Assembly (NCBI GenBank): GCA_903919215.1
Contig: CAIXHI010000256.1
Coordinates: 1-23,328, forward strand
Reading direction: 5' to 3'
From: an uncultured Acidimicrobiaceae bacterium
GTDB taxonomy: Bacteria > Actinomycetota > Acidimicrobiia > Acidimicrobiales > Ilumatobacteraceae
Length of the DNA: 23,328 nucleotides
Part shown: positions 9,050-16,459 of the stretch, piece after piece
Layout of the letters: each line of letters opens with the position of its first letter
Numbering within the stretch: the first letter of the stretch is position 1
Position numbers and translations under genes: made by a program
The notes under the pieces: generated by a model
The model's database searches: none
What the model was told of the DNA's origin: nothing
Seen by the model: the letters and a program-made list of their open reading frames with translations, nothing else

Positions 9050-9639
9050 GCGAGGGCGGCGGCGAGCAGCTGTTGCTCGGACTCGCCGAGAGGGATGCGA
9101 GCGACAGCAGCAAGCGCTGCGGGCGACATCTTCTTCGCCGTCTTGCGGATCACGTCGATCAGGTGATCGCGGTCGAGTTGTGTGGCGACGGCAGCGAGTT
9201 GGGTCTCGATGAACACCAGGCACGCGGCGTCCTCGACCAGTTGCCCGCCCGGCCCCCGGCGCAGCACCATCGCCTGTACCTGCTCGATCTCCTCGGCCGA
9301 ATAGCCGACCGCAGCCAGCAACTCGCCAACGTCATGCGCATGACGCTGGCGTTGGTCGCGCTTCCACTTCAGATAGCCGGCCTTTCCCGCGTCGTACGAA
9401 GAACGCGGCATTTCCCACCGGCGCAGGTGGTGTGCCCGCGCGGCGAGCAACACCAACTCATCGGCATCGGCATCGGCATCGGGTGACAGCGCGGCAACCC
9501 ACTCGGCCGCCAACTCGCCGTGCACCAGTGCGAGCGGACGCACGGCACCGCGCACCAGGACCTGCGTGGGGTCGGCCGAGTTTGCCGTGTCGATCGCGGC
9601 AACCGCAGCGGCGAAATGGGACTGGCTCAGACTGCGCAC
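9046..9639 (-). CDS. DUF4202 domain protein, partner of the siroheme reductase
   Basis: A 197-residue soluble protein matching the DUF4202 family. Its hallmarks are visible: AAAVAAIDTANSADP (10-24), AARAHHLRRWEMPRSSY (66-82), GKAGYLKWKRDQRQRHA (85-101) and the late LVEDAACLVFIE. The family's biochemical role is unknown to me; its genes are often found beside nitrite/sulfite reductase genes, and that holds here. Translation starts with GTG at 9637-9639, 13 bases inside the end of the reductase gene, so the two are almost certainly translationally coupled. The GGAG directly before the GTG has essentially no spacer, which also argues for coupling. Residues 53-60 are PDADADAD, encoded by a short hexanucleotide repeat. 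The function assignment rests on family and context only. Confidence 0.85.
   Translation of the reverse strand: MRSLSQSHFAAAVAAIDTANSADPTQVLVRGAVRPLALVHGELAAEWVAALSPDADADADELVLLAARAHHLRRWEMPRSSYDAGKAGYLKWKRDQRQRHAHDVGELLAAVGYSAEEIEQVQAMVLRRGPGGQLVEDAACLVFIETQLAAVATQLDRDHLIDVIRKTAKKMSPAALAAVARIPLGESEQQLLAAALA
9461..9480 (-). repeat. Hexanucleotide microrepeat coding Asp-Ala repeats
   Basis: The plus strand reads tcggcatcggcatcggcatc, about three copies of the hexamer ggcatc. On the coding (minus) strand of the DUF4202 gene this gives alternating Asp-Ala codons (SPDADADADEL). It lies between two conserved segments and keeps the frame, so copy number could drift without harming the protein. Confidence 0.7.
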
Positions 9640-11417
9640 TCCGACTCGCCGACCGCAGCCACGAACGGAGCCTGCTCGCCATAGTCCACGTAGAACTCGG
9701 GAGCATCCTCGGGTTTCGGGAACACATCCAGGTCCACCAGACCCTTGGCGATCTCAGCGGCGCCGCCGACACGGTCCATCCACGAACGGAACGCCTCGCC
9801 AGCGGTGCGCTCATCGTTGAACCGGCGGATGACCCGGACCGCAGCATGCGGTGCCGCCTTGGCCGGAAGGCGCAGCGCCTTCTCACCGAAGTGAATTGTT
9901 TCCTGGCCGACGTAGCCGCCGAGCAGCATCTGGTAGCCGGGAGCCGCCTGGCCGTGCGCCCGACGCTCGGCGCCGAAGAAGCCGATGTCGGCGATGTGGT
10001 GCTGACCACACGAGTTGGTGCAACCGGAGATGTTGATGCGGATGCCACCGACTTCCGCAAGCCCCTCCTTCTCCAGTTCCTCGCCGATGGCCGCAGCCAG
10101 TCCGCGCGACTGGGTGACCGCGATGTTGCACGTATCGGAACCAGGGCAGGCGACGACATCGCGCGACAGTTCGGCTCCGGGGCGGGCCATACCGATGGCT
10201 TCGAGTCGCTCGAACAGCACCGGCAGTTGCGCCTCGGTGAGGTCGCGGAACACGACGTTCTGGCGATTGGAGAGGCGCACGCTTGCACCCAACTCGCGCT
10301 GGATGGACGCGAGCGCACGGAACTGGGCGGCGGTGATGTCGCCGAGTGCGGCGTAGGCCACGGCCGACACGGTGCCGTTGGCGGTGCCGCGAATCACCGA
10401 GGTGGCAACCCACCGACCGTAGGGGTCGCGAGGAATGAGCGACACCGCGACGCCCTGACCGACCTCCGTGACCTCGCCACTGGTGGCACGCCCGGCAGCC
10501 GCGTCGCCGACCTTCTGCACCAACGGCGGGATGCCGCCAGGCCAAGTGGAGGACGCCGGCAGCGTGTGCCGCAGCTTCAGCACCCGGCGACGTACCTCAT
10601 CGATACCCAACGTGTCGACGACCCACTTCAGACGAGCGCGCAGCTTGTTATCCCGGTTGCCGGTCTGTTCGAACAGGCGCAGGACCGCCTCGATCGTGGG
10701 CAGCAGTTCTTCGCGGGTAGTGAACTCCTCCAGCGCGAGCGCCGGGTGTGGGTTGGCCCCCAGGCCGCCAGCGATGAACACGCGGAACCCGGCCTCGGTG
10801 CTGCCGTCGGGCAGCGTGCGGGTGACGGCAATCACCCCGGCGTCGTTGAACATCGCCTGGCCGCAGTCGCTGCTGCAGCCACTGAAGTTGATTTTGAACT
10901 TGCGCGGCAGTCGCTGGCCGATCGGGTTGCGCACGAAGTGCTCATAGGCGGCCTCGGCCCACGGGGTGACATCGAGTTGCTCGTGCGGGCACGCGCCGGC
11001 GAGGTGGCAGGCCATCACGTTGCGCACGGTGTCGCCGCACGCCTCGCGGCTGGTGAGGCCGACGGCGGCAATGCGGCGCATGACTTCGGGCACCCGCGTC
11101 AGCTCGACGTAGTGCACCTGCACGTTCTGGCGGGTGGTGATGTGGCCCCAACCGCGCGAGAACTCTTCGCTGATCTGCGCCATCACATCAAGTTGCTCGG
11201 GCGTGATCGTGCCGGCGGGCAGCTTGATGCGCACCATCTGGTTGGTGCCACCCTGGCGTTGTCCGTAGATGCCGTTGTTCAGACGCATCACACGGAATAC
11301 GTCCTCGCTGATCTCCCCGGCGAGATACCCGGCAACCGCTTGCTCGAAGCGTTGGATGTCGCGCTGCTGCTCGGCATCGAGGTCGCGCTGTGCAGGAATG
11401 ACAGGTGTGGCGCCCAA
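9627..11417 (-). CDS. Assimilatory siroheme nitrite/sulfite reductase (ferredoxin type)
   Basis: A 596-residue monomeric-type enzyme of the NirA/SirA/CysI superfamily. It performs six-electron reduction of nitrite to ammonia or sulfite to sulfide with siroheme and [4Fe-4S]. The two ferredoxin-like/siroheme repeats are clear: QNVQVHYVEL and RQNVVFRDL are the paired substrate-side motifs. The cluster ligands are C424-x5-C430 (ACPGSDTC) and C466-x3-C470 (SGCTNSCGQHHIADIGFFG). Unusually, the N-terminal half carries a matching set, C137-x5-C143 and C181-x3-C185. The start is TTG at 11415-11417, supported by GAAAGG seven bases upstream; no ATG is suitably placed. The DUF4202 gene overlaps its end. 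Nitrite versus sulfite preference cannot be decided here. A distant tauE/safE transporter gene (21637) hints at sulfur but is not linked by operon. Confidence 0.93.
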   Translation of the reverse strand: MGATPVIPAQRDLDAEQQRDIQRFEQAVAGYLAGEISEDVFRVMRLNNGIYGQRQGGTNQMVRIKLPAGTITPEQLDVMAQISEEFSRGWGHITTRQNVQVHYVELTRVPEVMRRIAAVGLTSREACGDTVRNVMACHLAGACPHEQLDVTPWAEAAYEHFVRNPIGQRLPRKFKINFSGCSSDCGQAMFNDAGVIAVTRTLPDGSTEAGFRVFIAGGLGANPHPALALEEFTTREELLPTIEAVLRLFEQTGNRDNKLRARLKWVVDTLGIDEVRRRVLKLRHTLPASSTWPGGIPPLVQKVGDAAAGRATSGEVTEVGQGVAVSLIPRDPYGRWVATSVIRGTANGTVSAVAYAALGDITAAQFRALASIQRELGASVRLSNRQNVVFRDLTEAQLPVLFERLEAIGMARPGAELSRDVVACPGSDTCNIAVTQSRGLAAAIGEELEKEGLAEVGGIRINISGCTNSCGQHHIADIGFFGAERRAHGQAAPGYQMLLGGYVGQETIHFGEKALRLPAKAAPHAAVRVIRRFNDERTAGEAFRSWMDRVGGAAEIAKGLVDLDVFPKPEDAPEFYVDYGEQAPFVAAVGESECAV

Positions 11418-11424
11418 GGGGTGG

Positions 11425-11430
11425 CCTTTC
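11425..11430 (-). promoter_or_regulatory. Shine-Dalgarno deciding the TTG start of the reductase
   Basis: On the minus strand the bases read GAAAGG, then a seven-base spacer CCACCCC, then TTG. This placement supports the uncommon TTG start codon (11415-11417), giving the N-terminus MGATPVIPAQRD. Confidence 0.7.
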
Positions 11431-11449
11431 GGGGTATCAGGGGTAAACC

Positions 11450-11465
11450 CGACTTAACGACTCAA
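11450..11465 (-). promoter_or_regulatory. Tandem 8-bp repeat in the reductase upstream region
   Basis: On the minus strand TTGAGTCG is followed directly by TTAAGTCG, one base different. It lies about 33-48 bases before the TTG start in a 58-bp gap, so it could be a regulator or -35-region site. No well-placed -10 was found. The function is inferred from position only. Confidence 0.3.
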
Positions 11466-11475
11466 CAATAGCGCA

Positions 11476-11733
11476 TCAGCGCCCGGGCTCCTCGCCCACT
11501 TCTCGCAACGCATCGCCCAACGCTCCCCGCACTCGGCGGGCCATCTCCGGCGTCAGGTGGGCGACCAGGCCGGTGCCGGCGCGTCCGACTTCCTCCACGG
11601 TGAGCACCACCCGCGGCTCGGCATCGTCGTAATCGTCGCTGATCGCGACCGCCCACGAGACCAGCGTCGCGTCCTCGGCACCTGCGGGCAGATCGGCCGG
11701 AGTGAACGGATAGTCGTCGATCGAGCGACGCAT
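11476..11733 (-). CDS. Small acidic protein of unknown function (85 aa)
   Basis: I do not recognise a family. The product is soluble and acidic (MRRSIDDYPFTPADLPAGAE at the start, EEVGRAG near the middle), with an amphipathic predicted helix near the C-terminus (PEMARRVRGALGDALREVGE) and no signal peptide, membrane segment or cysteine. Its ATG (11731-11733) shares one base with the TGA of the membrane-protein gene before it (TGATG on the coding strand), so it is very likely translated by coupling and may act with that protein. The reading frame is a plausible gene because of this overlap and its high third-position GC, not because of homology. Confidence 0.6.
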   Translation of the reverse strand: MRRSIDDYPFTPADLPAGAEDATLVSWAVAISDDYDDAEPRVVLTVEEVGRAGTGLVAHLTPEMARRVRGALGDALREVGEEPGR

Positions 11734-12830
11734 CAGGCCCCCCGGCGGCGCGGGCGGCGCACGAAGTGCTGGGCGACGGCGACGACGAAGGACACCGTGG
11801 ACACGACCATGACACCAATGATGGCGACCATGCCCTGCGACGACACCGACTGATGCACCAGCAGCAACACCATCGCCGCCATCGCACAGCCCCAGGCGAC
11901 CGTGACGATGCGACCGGTGACTTCCTCGAGTTCGGTGAGTTCGCGGTCGCGAGCGACCGTGGTCTTCTGCGCACCCTCGGAGCGCAGCAGCTTCTCCAGC
12001 CAGCGAACCGGTGACGCCACGACGATCAGCGCCAGCGGCGCCCAGAGCAGCATCGTGCCGGCGATCCAGCGTTCGGACGGCACGCTGACACGCGCCTGAC
12101 CGTTCACCGCAGCGGAGGTCGCGAACGAGGCGAGCGCAGTGACGACGATGACCATCAGCGCCTTCACGTAGCGCAACACGACCACCTGGATCCGCTGCAT
12201 GTGGCGCACCATGCCGTACTCGACCTTGATCACCTCTTCGAGCAACGTGCGTCGACGGGCGGCGGCCAGTTCGAACAACGCCGCGGCACGAGCGGCATCG
12301 GGCTCGAGCGTGTCGTCGAGCAGGCCCGGATACGCAGCAATCTGACGATCGATGCGCTGCCGACCGCGCTCGTTGCCGGGCACCAACAGGCGCACGGTTT
12401 CCGGATCAGTGTGCCGTTCGGCGTACCACGCGTCGCTGACAGCGCCGAGTTCATCGCTGGGGAAGCGCAGTCCCGTGAGCGTGAAGCGCGGCGAGAACAC
12501 CTCGCCGTCCGCGTGCGTGACGTGATTGGCGTGGAAATAGAAGCGAGTGAGTTCGATGATCACGAGCCACAGCACCACGAGCGCCAGCACGATCGACAAC
12601 ACGACGGCCACGAGCAACAACCCACGCGACCACGACACCGGCCCGGCAAGCAGTGCCCGGATCACCTGCAGCACGGTGTCGCGCTCGACGGCTGGTAGCA
12701 GCACGAGGATGCCAGCGCCTGACAGCAAAGCCGTGGCCACACGGTGGACCGTGGAGAGTCGCACTTCGCAGCGTTGCAAGTAGCCGCGCATGGCTGCGCG
12801 TTCGTCGGGGGTCACCTCTGCGTCGGACAT
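11733..12830 (-). CDS. Multi-pass membrane protein of unknown function
   Basis: A 365-residue protein with about six hydrophobic segments: residues ~33-48, 70-95, 218-240, 255-275, 307-327 and 332-355. Between the second and third lies a large soluble, charged region (about 96-215) with AYPGLLDDTLEPDAARAAAL and a long helix-like stretch ending EEVIKVEYGMVRHMQRIQVV. The C-terminal tail is Arg-rich (RRPRRRG), fitting an inside location. I do not recognise the family. The start at 12830 (MSDAEVTPDERAAM) is chosen because the frame's earlier ATG at 12965 would run through the divergent acyl-CoA dehydrogenase gene and codes an Arg-rich, unlikely stretch; ATG 12857 is a less likely alternative. It is coupled to the small downstream gene. 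Confidence 0.72.
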   Translation of the reverse strand: MSDAEVTPDERAAMRGYLQRCEVRLSTVHRVATALLSGAGILVLLPAVERDTVLQVIRALLAGPVSWSRGLLLVAVVLSIVLALVVLWLVIIELTRFYFHANHVTHADGEVFSPRFTLTGLRFPSDELGAVSDAWYAERHTDPETVRLLVPGNERGRQRIDRQIAAYPGLLDDTLEPDAARAAALFELAAARRRTLLEEVIKVEYGMVRHMQRIQVVVLRYVKALMVIVVTALASFATSAAVNGQARVSVPSERWIAGTMLLWAPLALIVVASPVRWLEKLLRSEGAQKTTVARDRELTELEEVTGRIVTVAWGCAMAAMVLLLVHQSVSSQGMVAIIGVMVVSTVSFVVAVAQHFVRRPRRRGA

Positions 12831-12892
12831 CGGGGCCACGCTACTTCCCGCCCACATTGAACCCGAAGTACCGCGGCGGCGAGACTGACACG

Positions 12893-14098
12893 ATGAGCAC
12901 TGCAGCCGACCCCCAACTCGCCAGCCTCGACGTAGCGATCGACGCACTCCTCCTCGCCCACCCACCGACAGGGTGCAGCGATATCGAGTTCCGCGGCCAC
13001 CGCTACGACGCCGGTCTGGCGTGGGTGCACTTCGCCGAGGGCTTCGGTGGCATGGGCGCGCGTCCCGACCTGAATCGTCACGTGGAGGTTCGCCTACGGG
13101 CTGCAGGAGGCCAGGCCCAGGATCCGGCGACGTTCTTCCTCGCCCTCGCCGGCCCCACCATCCACACCCACGGCACCGACGAGCAGAAGCGCCGTTGGCT
13201 TCGCCCGATGTTCAGCGGTGAGGAGAAGTGGTGCCAGTTGTTCAGCGAACCGGGCGCCGGTAGCGACTTCGCCGGTCTCGGCACACGCGCCGTACGCGAT
13301 GGCGACGAGTGGGTGGTGAACGGCCAGAAAGTCTGGAACACCCTCGCCCATATGGGCGACTGGGGCATGCTCGTCACCCGCACCAACCCCGACCAGCCCA
13401 AGCACAAGGGGATGACCTACTTCGGCGTCGACATGCGCCTGCCCGGTGTGGAAGTGCGCCCACTGCGGCAGATCACCGGCGAGGCCGAGTTCAACGAGGT
13501 GTACCTCACCGACGCTCGCCTGCCCGATGCGTGGCGCGTCGGCGATGTCGGCGAAGGCTGGCGCGTGTCGCTCACCACGCTGATGAACGAGCGCACTGCC
13601 ATCGGTGGCGGAGCGGCGAGTACGGCCAAGCGCGGCCCGATCTGGGAAGCCATCCGCCTGTGGAAGGAAGCACCCGAGCACGAACGTACCGACGCCAAGC
13701 GCGACGAGTTGATCAAGCTGTACTGCCTCAGCGAAGCGTTCCGGTACACCAACATGCGCGCCGCCGAGGCCGCGAAGGTGGGTAACCCTGGCCCCGAGGG
13801 TTCGATCGCCAAACTCGCAATGTCCAACTTCAACAAGGCCTGCACCGAGTTCGCGCTGGGTCTGTTGGGCGCACACGCAACGATCGGGTTCGACTACACG
13901 TTCCGCCGGCCCGAGGCACTGTCGGCCGATGGTCTCGATCAGGGCATCCGTCACAGCTTCCTGCGCGCACGCGCCAACAGCATCGAGGGCGGCACCAGCG
14001 AGATTCTGCGCAACATCCTCGGTGAGCAGGTATTGGGGCTTCCGGGCGAGCCGCGCGTCGACAAAGACGCACCTTGGATCAGCGTGCCCCGCAACTAG
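12893..14098 (+). CDS. Acyl-CoA dehydrogenase
   Basis: A 401-residue FAD flavoprotein of the acyl-CoA dehydrogenase family, which introduces the alpha-beta double bond in acyl-CoA thioesters and passes electrons to ETF. Visible motifs are GPTIHTHGTDEQKRRWL, the flavin-binding WCQLFSEPGAGSDFAGLGTR (113-132), VNGQKVWNT (142-150), and the C-terminal NSIEGGTSEILRNILGEQVL. Glu365 is in the position of the usual catalytic base. The N-terminal helical domain is somewhat short and starts with an alanine/leucine-rich stretch. The start ATG at 12893 is 62 bp from the divergent membrane-protein start; the frame is open further upstream but that part would be antisense to a gene. Chain-length preference is unknown; a branched or unusual acyl-CoA is possible. 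Confidence 0.93.
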   Translation: MSTAADPQLASLDVAIDALLLAHPPTGCSDIEFRGHRYDAGLAWVHFAEGFGGMGARPDLNRHVEVRLRAAGGQAQDPATFFLALAGPTIHTHGTDEQKRRWLRPMFSGEEKWCQLFSEPGAGSDFAGLGTRAVRDGDEWVVNGQKVWNTLAHMGDWGMLVTRTNPDQPKHKGMTYFGVDMRLPGVEVRPLRQITGEAEFNEVYLTDARLPDAWRVGDVGEGWRVSLTTLMNERTAIGGGAASTAKRGPIWEAIRLWKEAPEHERTDAKRDELIKLYCLSEAFRYTNMRAAEAAKVGNPGPEGSIAKLAMSNFNKACTEFALGLLGAHATIGFDYTFRRPEALSADGLDQGIRHSFLRARANSIEGGTSEILRNILGEQVLGLPGEPRVDKDAPWISVPRN

Positions 14099-14115
14099 CC
14101 TGCTGCGGGAGAACC

Positions 14116-15801
14116 ATGAGCGACACCCCGAACTCCCCCGACACCCCAGCTGCCGCGAACTTCGTGCGCGACTCGGTGCGCGCCGACAACGAGCAGGGCA
14201 CGTTCGGTGGTCGTGTGCAGACCCGGTTCCCACCCGAGCCGAACGGGTACCTACACATCGGGCACGCCAAGGCGATCTGCGTCGACTTCGGGATCGCCGA
14301 AGACTTCAGTGGTGTCTGCAAGCTGCGCTTCGACGACACCAACCCCGTCACGGAAGAGACCGAGTACGTCGACGCGATCATCGACGATGTGCGCTGGCTG
14401 GGCTTCGAGCCGGGTGACGTGGTGTACGCCAGCGACTATTTTGAGACGCTCTACACCTGGGCCGAACACCTGATCACCACCGGTTTCGCCTACGTCGATG
14501 ATCAGGACGGCGACACGATCTCGGCACAACGTGGCGGCTACGGCAAGCCGGGTGTCGAGAGCCCGCACCGCGACCGACCCACCGCGGAGAACCTCGATCT
14601 GTTCCGCCGCATGCGTGCCGGTGAGTTCGCCGACGGCTCGCACGTGCTGCGCGCCAAGGCCGATATGCAGCACGACAACATGCAGCTGCGCGACCCGATC
14701 ATGTATCGCATTCGCCACGAGCACCACCACCGCACGGGCGACGACTGGGTGCTGTACCCCACCTACGACTGGGCGCACGGTCAGAGCGACGCCATCGAGG
14801 GTGTGACGCACTCGATCTGCACACTGGAGTTCGACAGTCACCGGGCGCTGTACGACTGGTACCTCGAACACTCACCACTACCGGGTGATCAGCCGCGACA
14901 GACGGAGTTCGCTCGCCTCGAGTTGTCGTACACGGTCACGTCGAAGCGCAAGCTGCTGCAGCTGATCAACGATGGCGTCGTCGACGGGTGGGACGACCCG
15001 CGCCTTCCCACGCTGCGCGCCCTGCGCCGCCGCGGCTACCCCGCCACCGCCATCCGCGCATTCTGCGACTTCATCGGTGTGGCCAAGACCAACAGTCGCC
15101 ACCAGATCGAGATGCTGGAGTGGTTCGTGCGCAACGAACTCAACCGCACCGCGCTGCGCCGCATGGCCGTGTTGCGACCGGTGAAGTTGGTCATCACCAA
15201 CTGGCCGACGGGCCACAGCGAATCGATCACGCTGCAGAACAACCCGGAGAACGCCGACGACGGCAGCCGCGAGGTCGAGTTCACCGGTGAGGTCTGGATC
15301 GAGAGCGACGACTTCAAGGCCGAGGCGCCGCCGAAGTATTTCCGCCTCACCCCGGGTGCCGAGGTGCGCCTGCGCGGCGCGTATTACGTGAAGTGCACGG
15401 GGTACAACACCGATGCCGACGGCAACGTCACCGAGGTGTTGGCCACGTACGATCCCGAGACCCGCGGTGGCAGCGCACCCGACGGGCGCAAAGTGAAGGC
15501 CACGATCCATTGGGTGTCCACCGCCCACGCGATCGACATCACGGCAGCGCTGTACGAGCGACTGTTTGCCGCCGAGGTACCGGGCGAGCGCACGGGCGAC
15601 CCATTCGATGATCTGCACCCCAACTCACGCGAGATCGTGCAGGGCAAGGCCGAGGCCGCGCTGGCCGAGGCGGCGCCCGGTCAGGTCGTGCAGTTCGAGC
15701 GTCTGGGCTACTTCGCCCATGACCACGATCAGCCCGCCCTGTTCCACCGCACGGTGGGCCTCAAGGATGAGTGGGCCAACGTGCAGAAGCGCGGCAAGTA
15801 G
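14116..15801 (+). CDS. glnS: Glutaminyl-tRNA synthetase
   Basis: A class I aminoacyl-tRNA synthetase of 561 residues (E. coli GlnRS has 554) that charges tRNA-Gln directly. Motifs: PPEPNGYLHIGHAKA (39-53, with the HIGH signature), FDDTNPVTEETEYVDAI, PTYDWAHGQSDAIEGVTHS, SLCTLEF-like SICTLEFDSHRALYDW, and the KMSKS-equivalent TSKRK (275-279). The two C-terminal anticodon-binding beta-barrels are present (YVKCTGYNTDADGNVTEV, IHWVSTAHA, RLGYFAHD). The wording is GlnRS rather than GluRS. GGGAG at 14107-14111 lies four bases before the ATG and fixes the start. It follows the acyl-CoA dehydrogenase by 17 bp and may be co-transcribed. Many actinobacteria instead use GluRS plus GatCAB, so its presence is of evolutionary interest. 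Confidence 0.97.
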   Translation: MSDTPNSPDTPAAANFVRDSVRADNEQGTFGGRVQTRFPPEPNGYLHIGHAKAICVDFGIAEDFSGVCKLRFDDTNPVTEETEYVDAIIDDVRWLGFEPGDVVYASDYFETLYTWAEHLITTGFAYVDDQDGDTISAQRGGYGKPGVESPHRDRPTAENLDLFRRMRAGEFADGSHVLRAKADMQHDNMQLRDPIMYRIRHEHHHRTGDDWVLYPTYDWAHGQSDAIEGVTHSICTLEFDSHRALYDWYLEHSPLPGDQPRQTEFARLELSYTVTSKRKLLQLINDGVVDGWDDPRLPTLRALRRRGYPATAIRAFCDFIGVAKTNSRHQIEMLEWFVRNELNRTALRRMAVLRPVKLVITNWPTGHSESITLQNNPENADDGSREVEFTGEVWIESDDFKAEAPPKYFRLTPGAEVRLRGAYYVKCTGYNTDADGNVTEVLATYDPETRGGSAPDGRKVKATIHWVSTAHAIDITAALYERLFAAEVPGERTGDPFDDLHPNSREIVQGKAEAALAEAAPGQVVQFERLGYFAHDHDQPALFHRTVGLKDEWANVQKRGK

Positions 15802-16389
15802 CTACGACTCCTGCGTCGACCGTCCGGGGCCAGGCCCGAACGACTCCACCAGCAACTCGTACAACTCGTTGGCATCGGCCAGCAGTTGGGAATGTTGTTC
15901 ACCGAGCGCATTCCCGTCCGGCCGGTTCGCCAGGTCGGCCTGCACCTCGGCGAGCAACAGCGGGAACGATCGACGGTCCATCCGGTTCACGGCGCGTGGC
16001 CCAGCGGCAAGACCAGCGAGGCGGGCGAGATCCTGCAGACCGGTCGGAGCGGCCAGCAGTGCCTCCAAGCGAGGTCGCACGTCGCGACTCAGTGCCACCG
16101 CACGCTCGATGACCGCTCGCGCTCGTTCGAGGGTGATGTCGTCTCGGCGGTACCCCTGGAGCACGTTGCATTCGTACTCTCGACAGGCCGCCGGCCGTTG
16201 CTCGTACACCGAGCAACTGCTGCCGGTGAGTGCAGCACACGGTTGCTGCATGCGCACGCTGTCGCCGCGCTGGACGAATATCACGTTCACCGCCGACAAG
16301 GCGACGACATCGTCACCGGCGAACAGATCGACAGATGCGAACATCGTTCCGTCGCAGCACAGACCGCACTCCAGGCAGAGGTTGCTCAC
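15802..16389 (-). CDS. YkgJ-like cysteine-cluster protein
   Basis: A 195-residue protein whose N-terminus has the CxxCGxCC signature (LCLECGLCCDGT, Cys5, Cys8, Cys11 and Cys12), followed by a second cysteine set, CAALTGSSCSVYEQRPAACR and CxxxxC beyond it. This is the YkgJ/UPF0153 pattern, thought to bind zinc or an iron-sulfur cluster; the function is not established. The C-terminal half is helical and lacks cysteine. I place the start at GTG 16387-16389, 10 bases after the ubiquitin-like gene's TGA, because the extension upstream (to 16572) is antisense-like, Arg/Ser-rich and overlaps that gene. The stop abuts the glnS stop (convergent). Being directly downstream on the same strand, it is likely in one transcript with the ubiquitin-like gene. 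Confidence 0.78.
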   Translation of the reverse strand: MSNLCLECGLCCDGTMFASVDLFAGDDVVALSAVNVIFVQRGDSVRMQQPCAALTGSSCSVYEQRPAACREYECNVLQGYRRDDITLERARAVIERAVALSRDVRPRLEALLAAPTGLQDLARLAGLAAGPRAVNRMDRRSFPLLLAEVQADLANRPDGNALGEQHSQLLADANELYELLVESFGPGPGRSTQES

Positions 16390-16399
16390 GCGCTGGAGG

Positions 16400-16459
16400 T
16401 CACACCCGTTCGAAGCTGACGAGATCGAGGAACACTGCCTCGGACTCGCCGGTCGCGAA
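16400..16459 (-). repeat. 60-bp direct repeat, copy A (3' end of the ubiquitin-like gene)
   Basis: This segment ends at the TGA of the ubiquitin-like gene and codes ATGESEAVFLDLVSFERV. It matches 17329-17388 at 55 of 60 bases by hand count. Similarity stops at the TGA on one side and just before the TTC/ATC codons on the other. Confidence 0.88.

Noticed and set aside
9432..11471. Long open frame (679 codons) on the plus strand opposite the siroheme reductase
   Set aside because: Antisense shadow of a GC-rich gene; composition is Arg/His/Asp-Gly rich with no recognisable domain.
12831..12965. N-terminal extension of the unknown membrane protein to 12965
   Set aside because: It would overlap the divergent acyl-CoA dehydrogenase start and codes an Arg/Gly/Ser-rich stretch; ATG 12830 is better placed.
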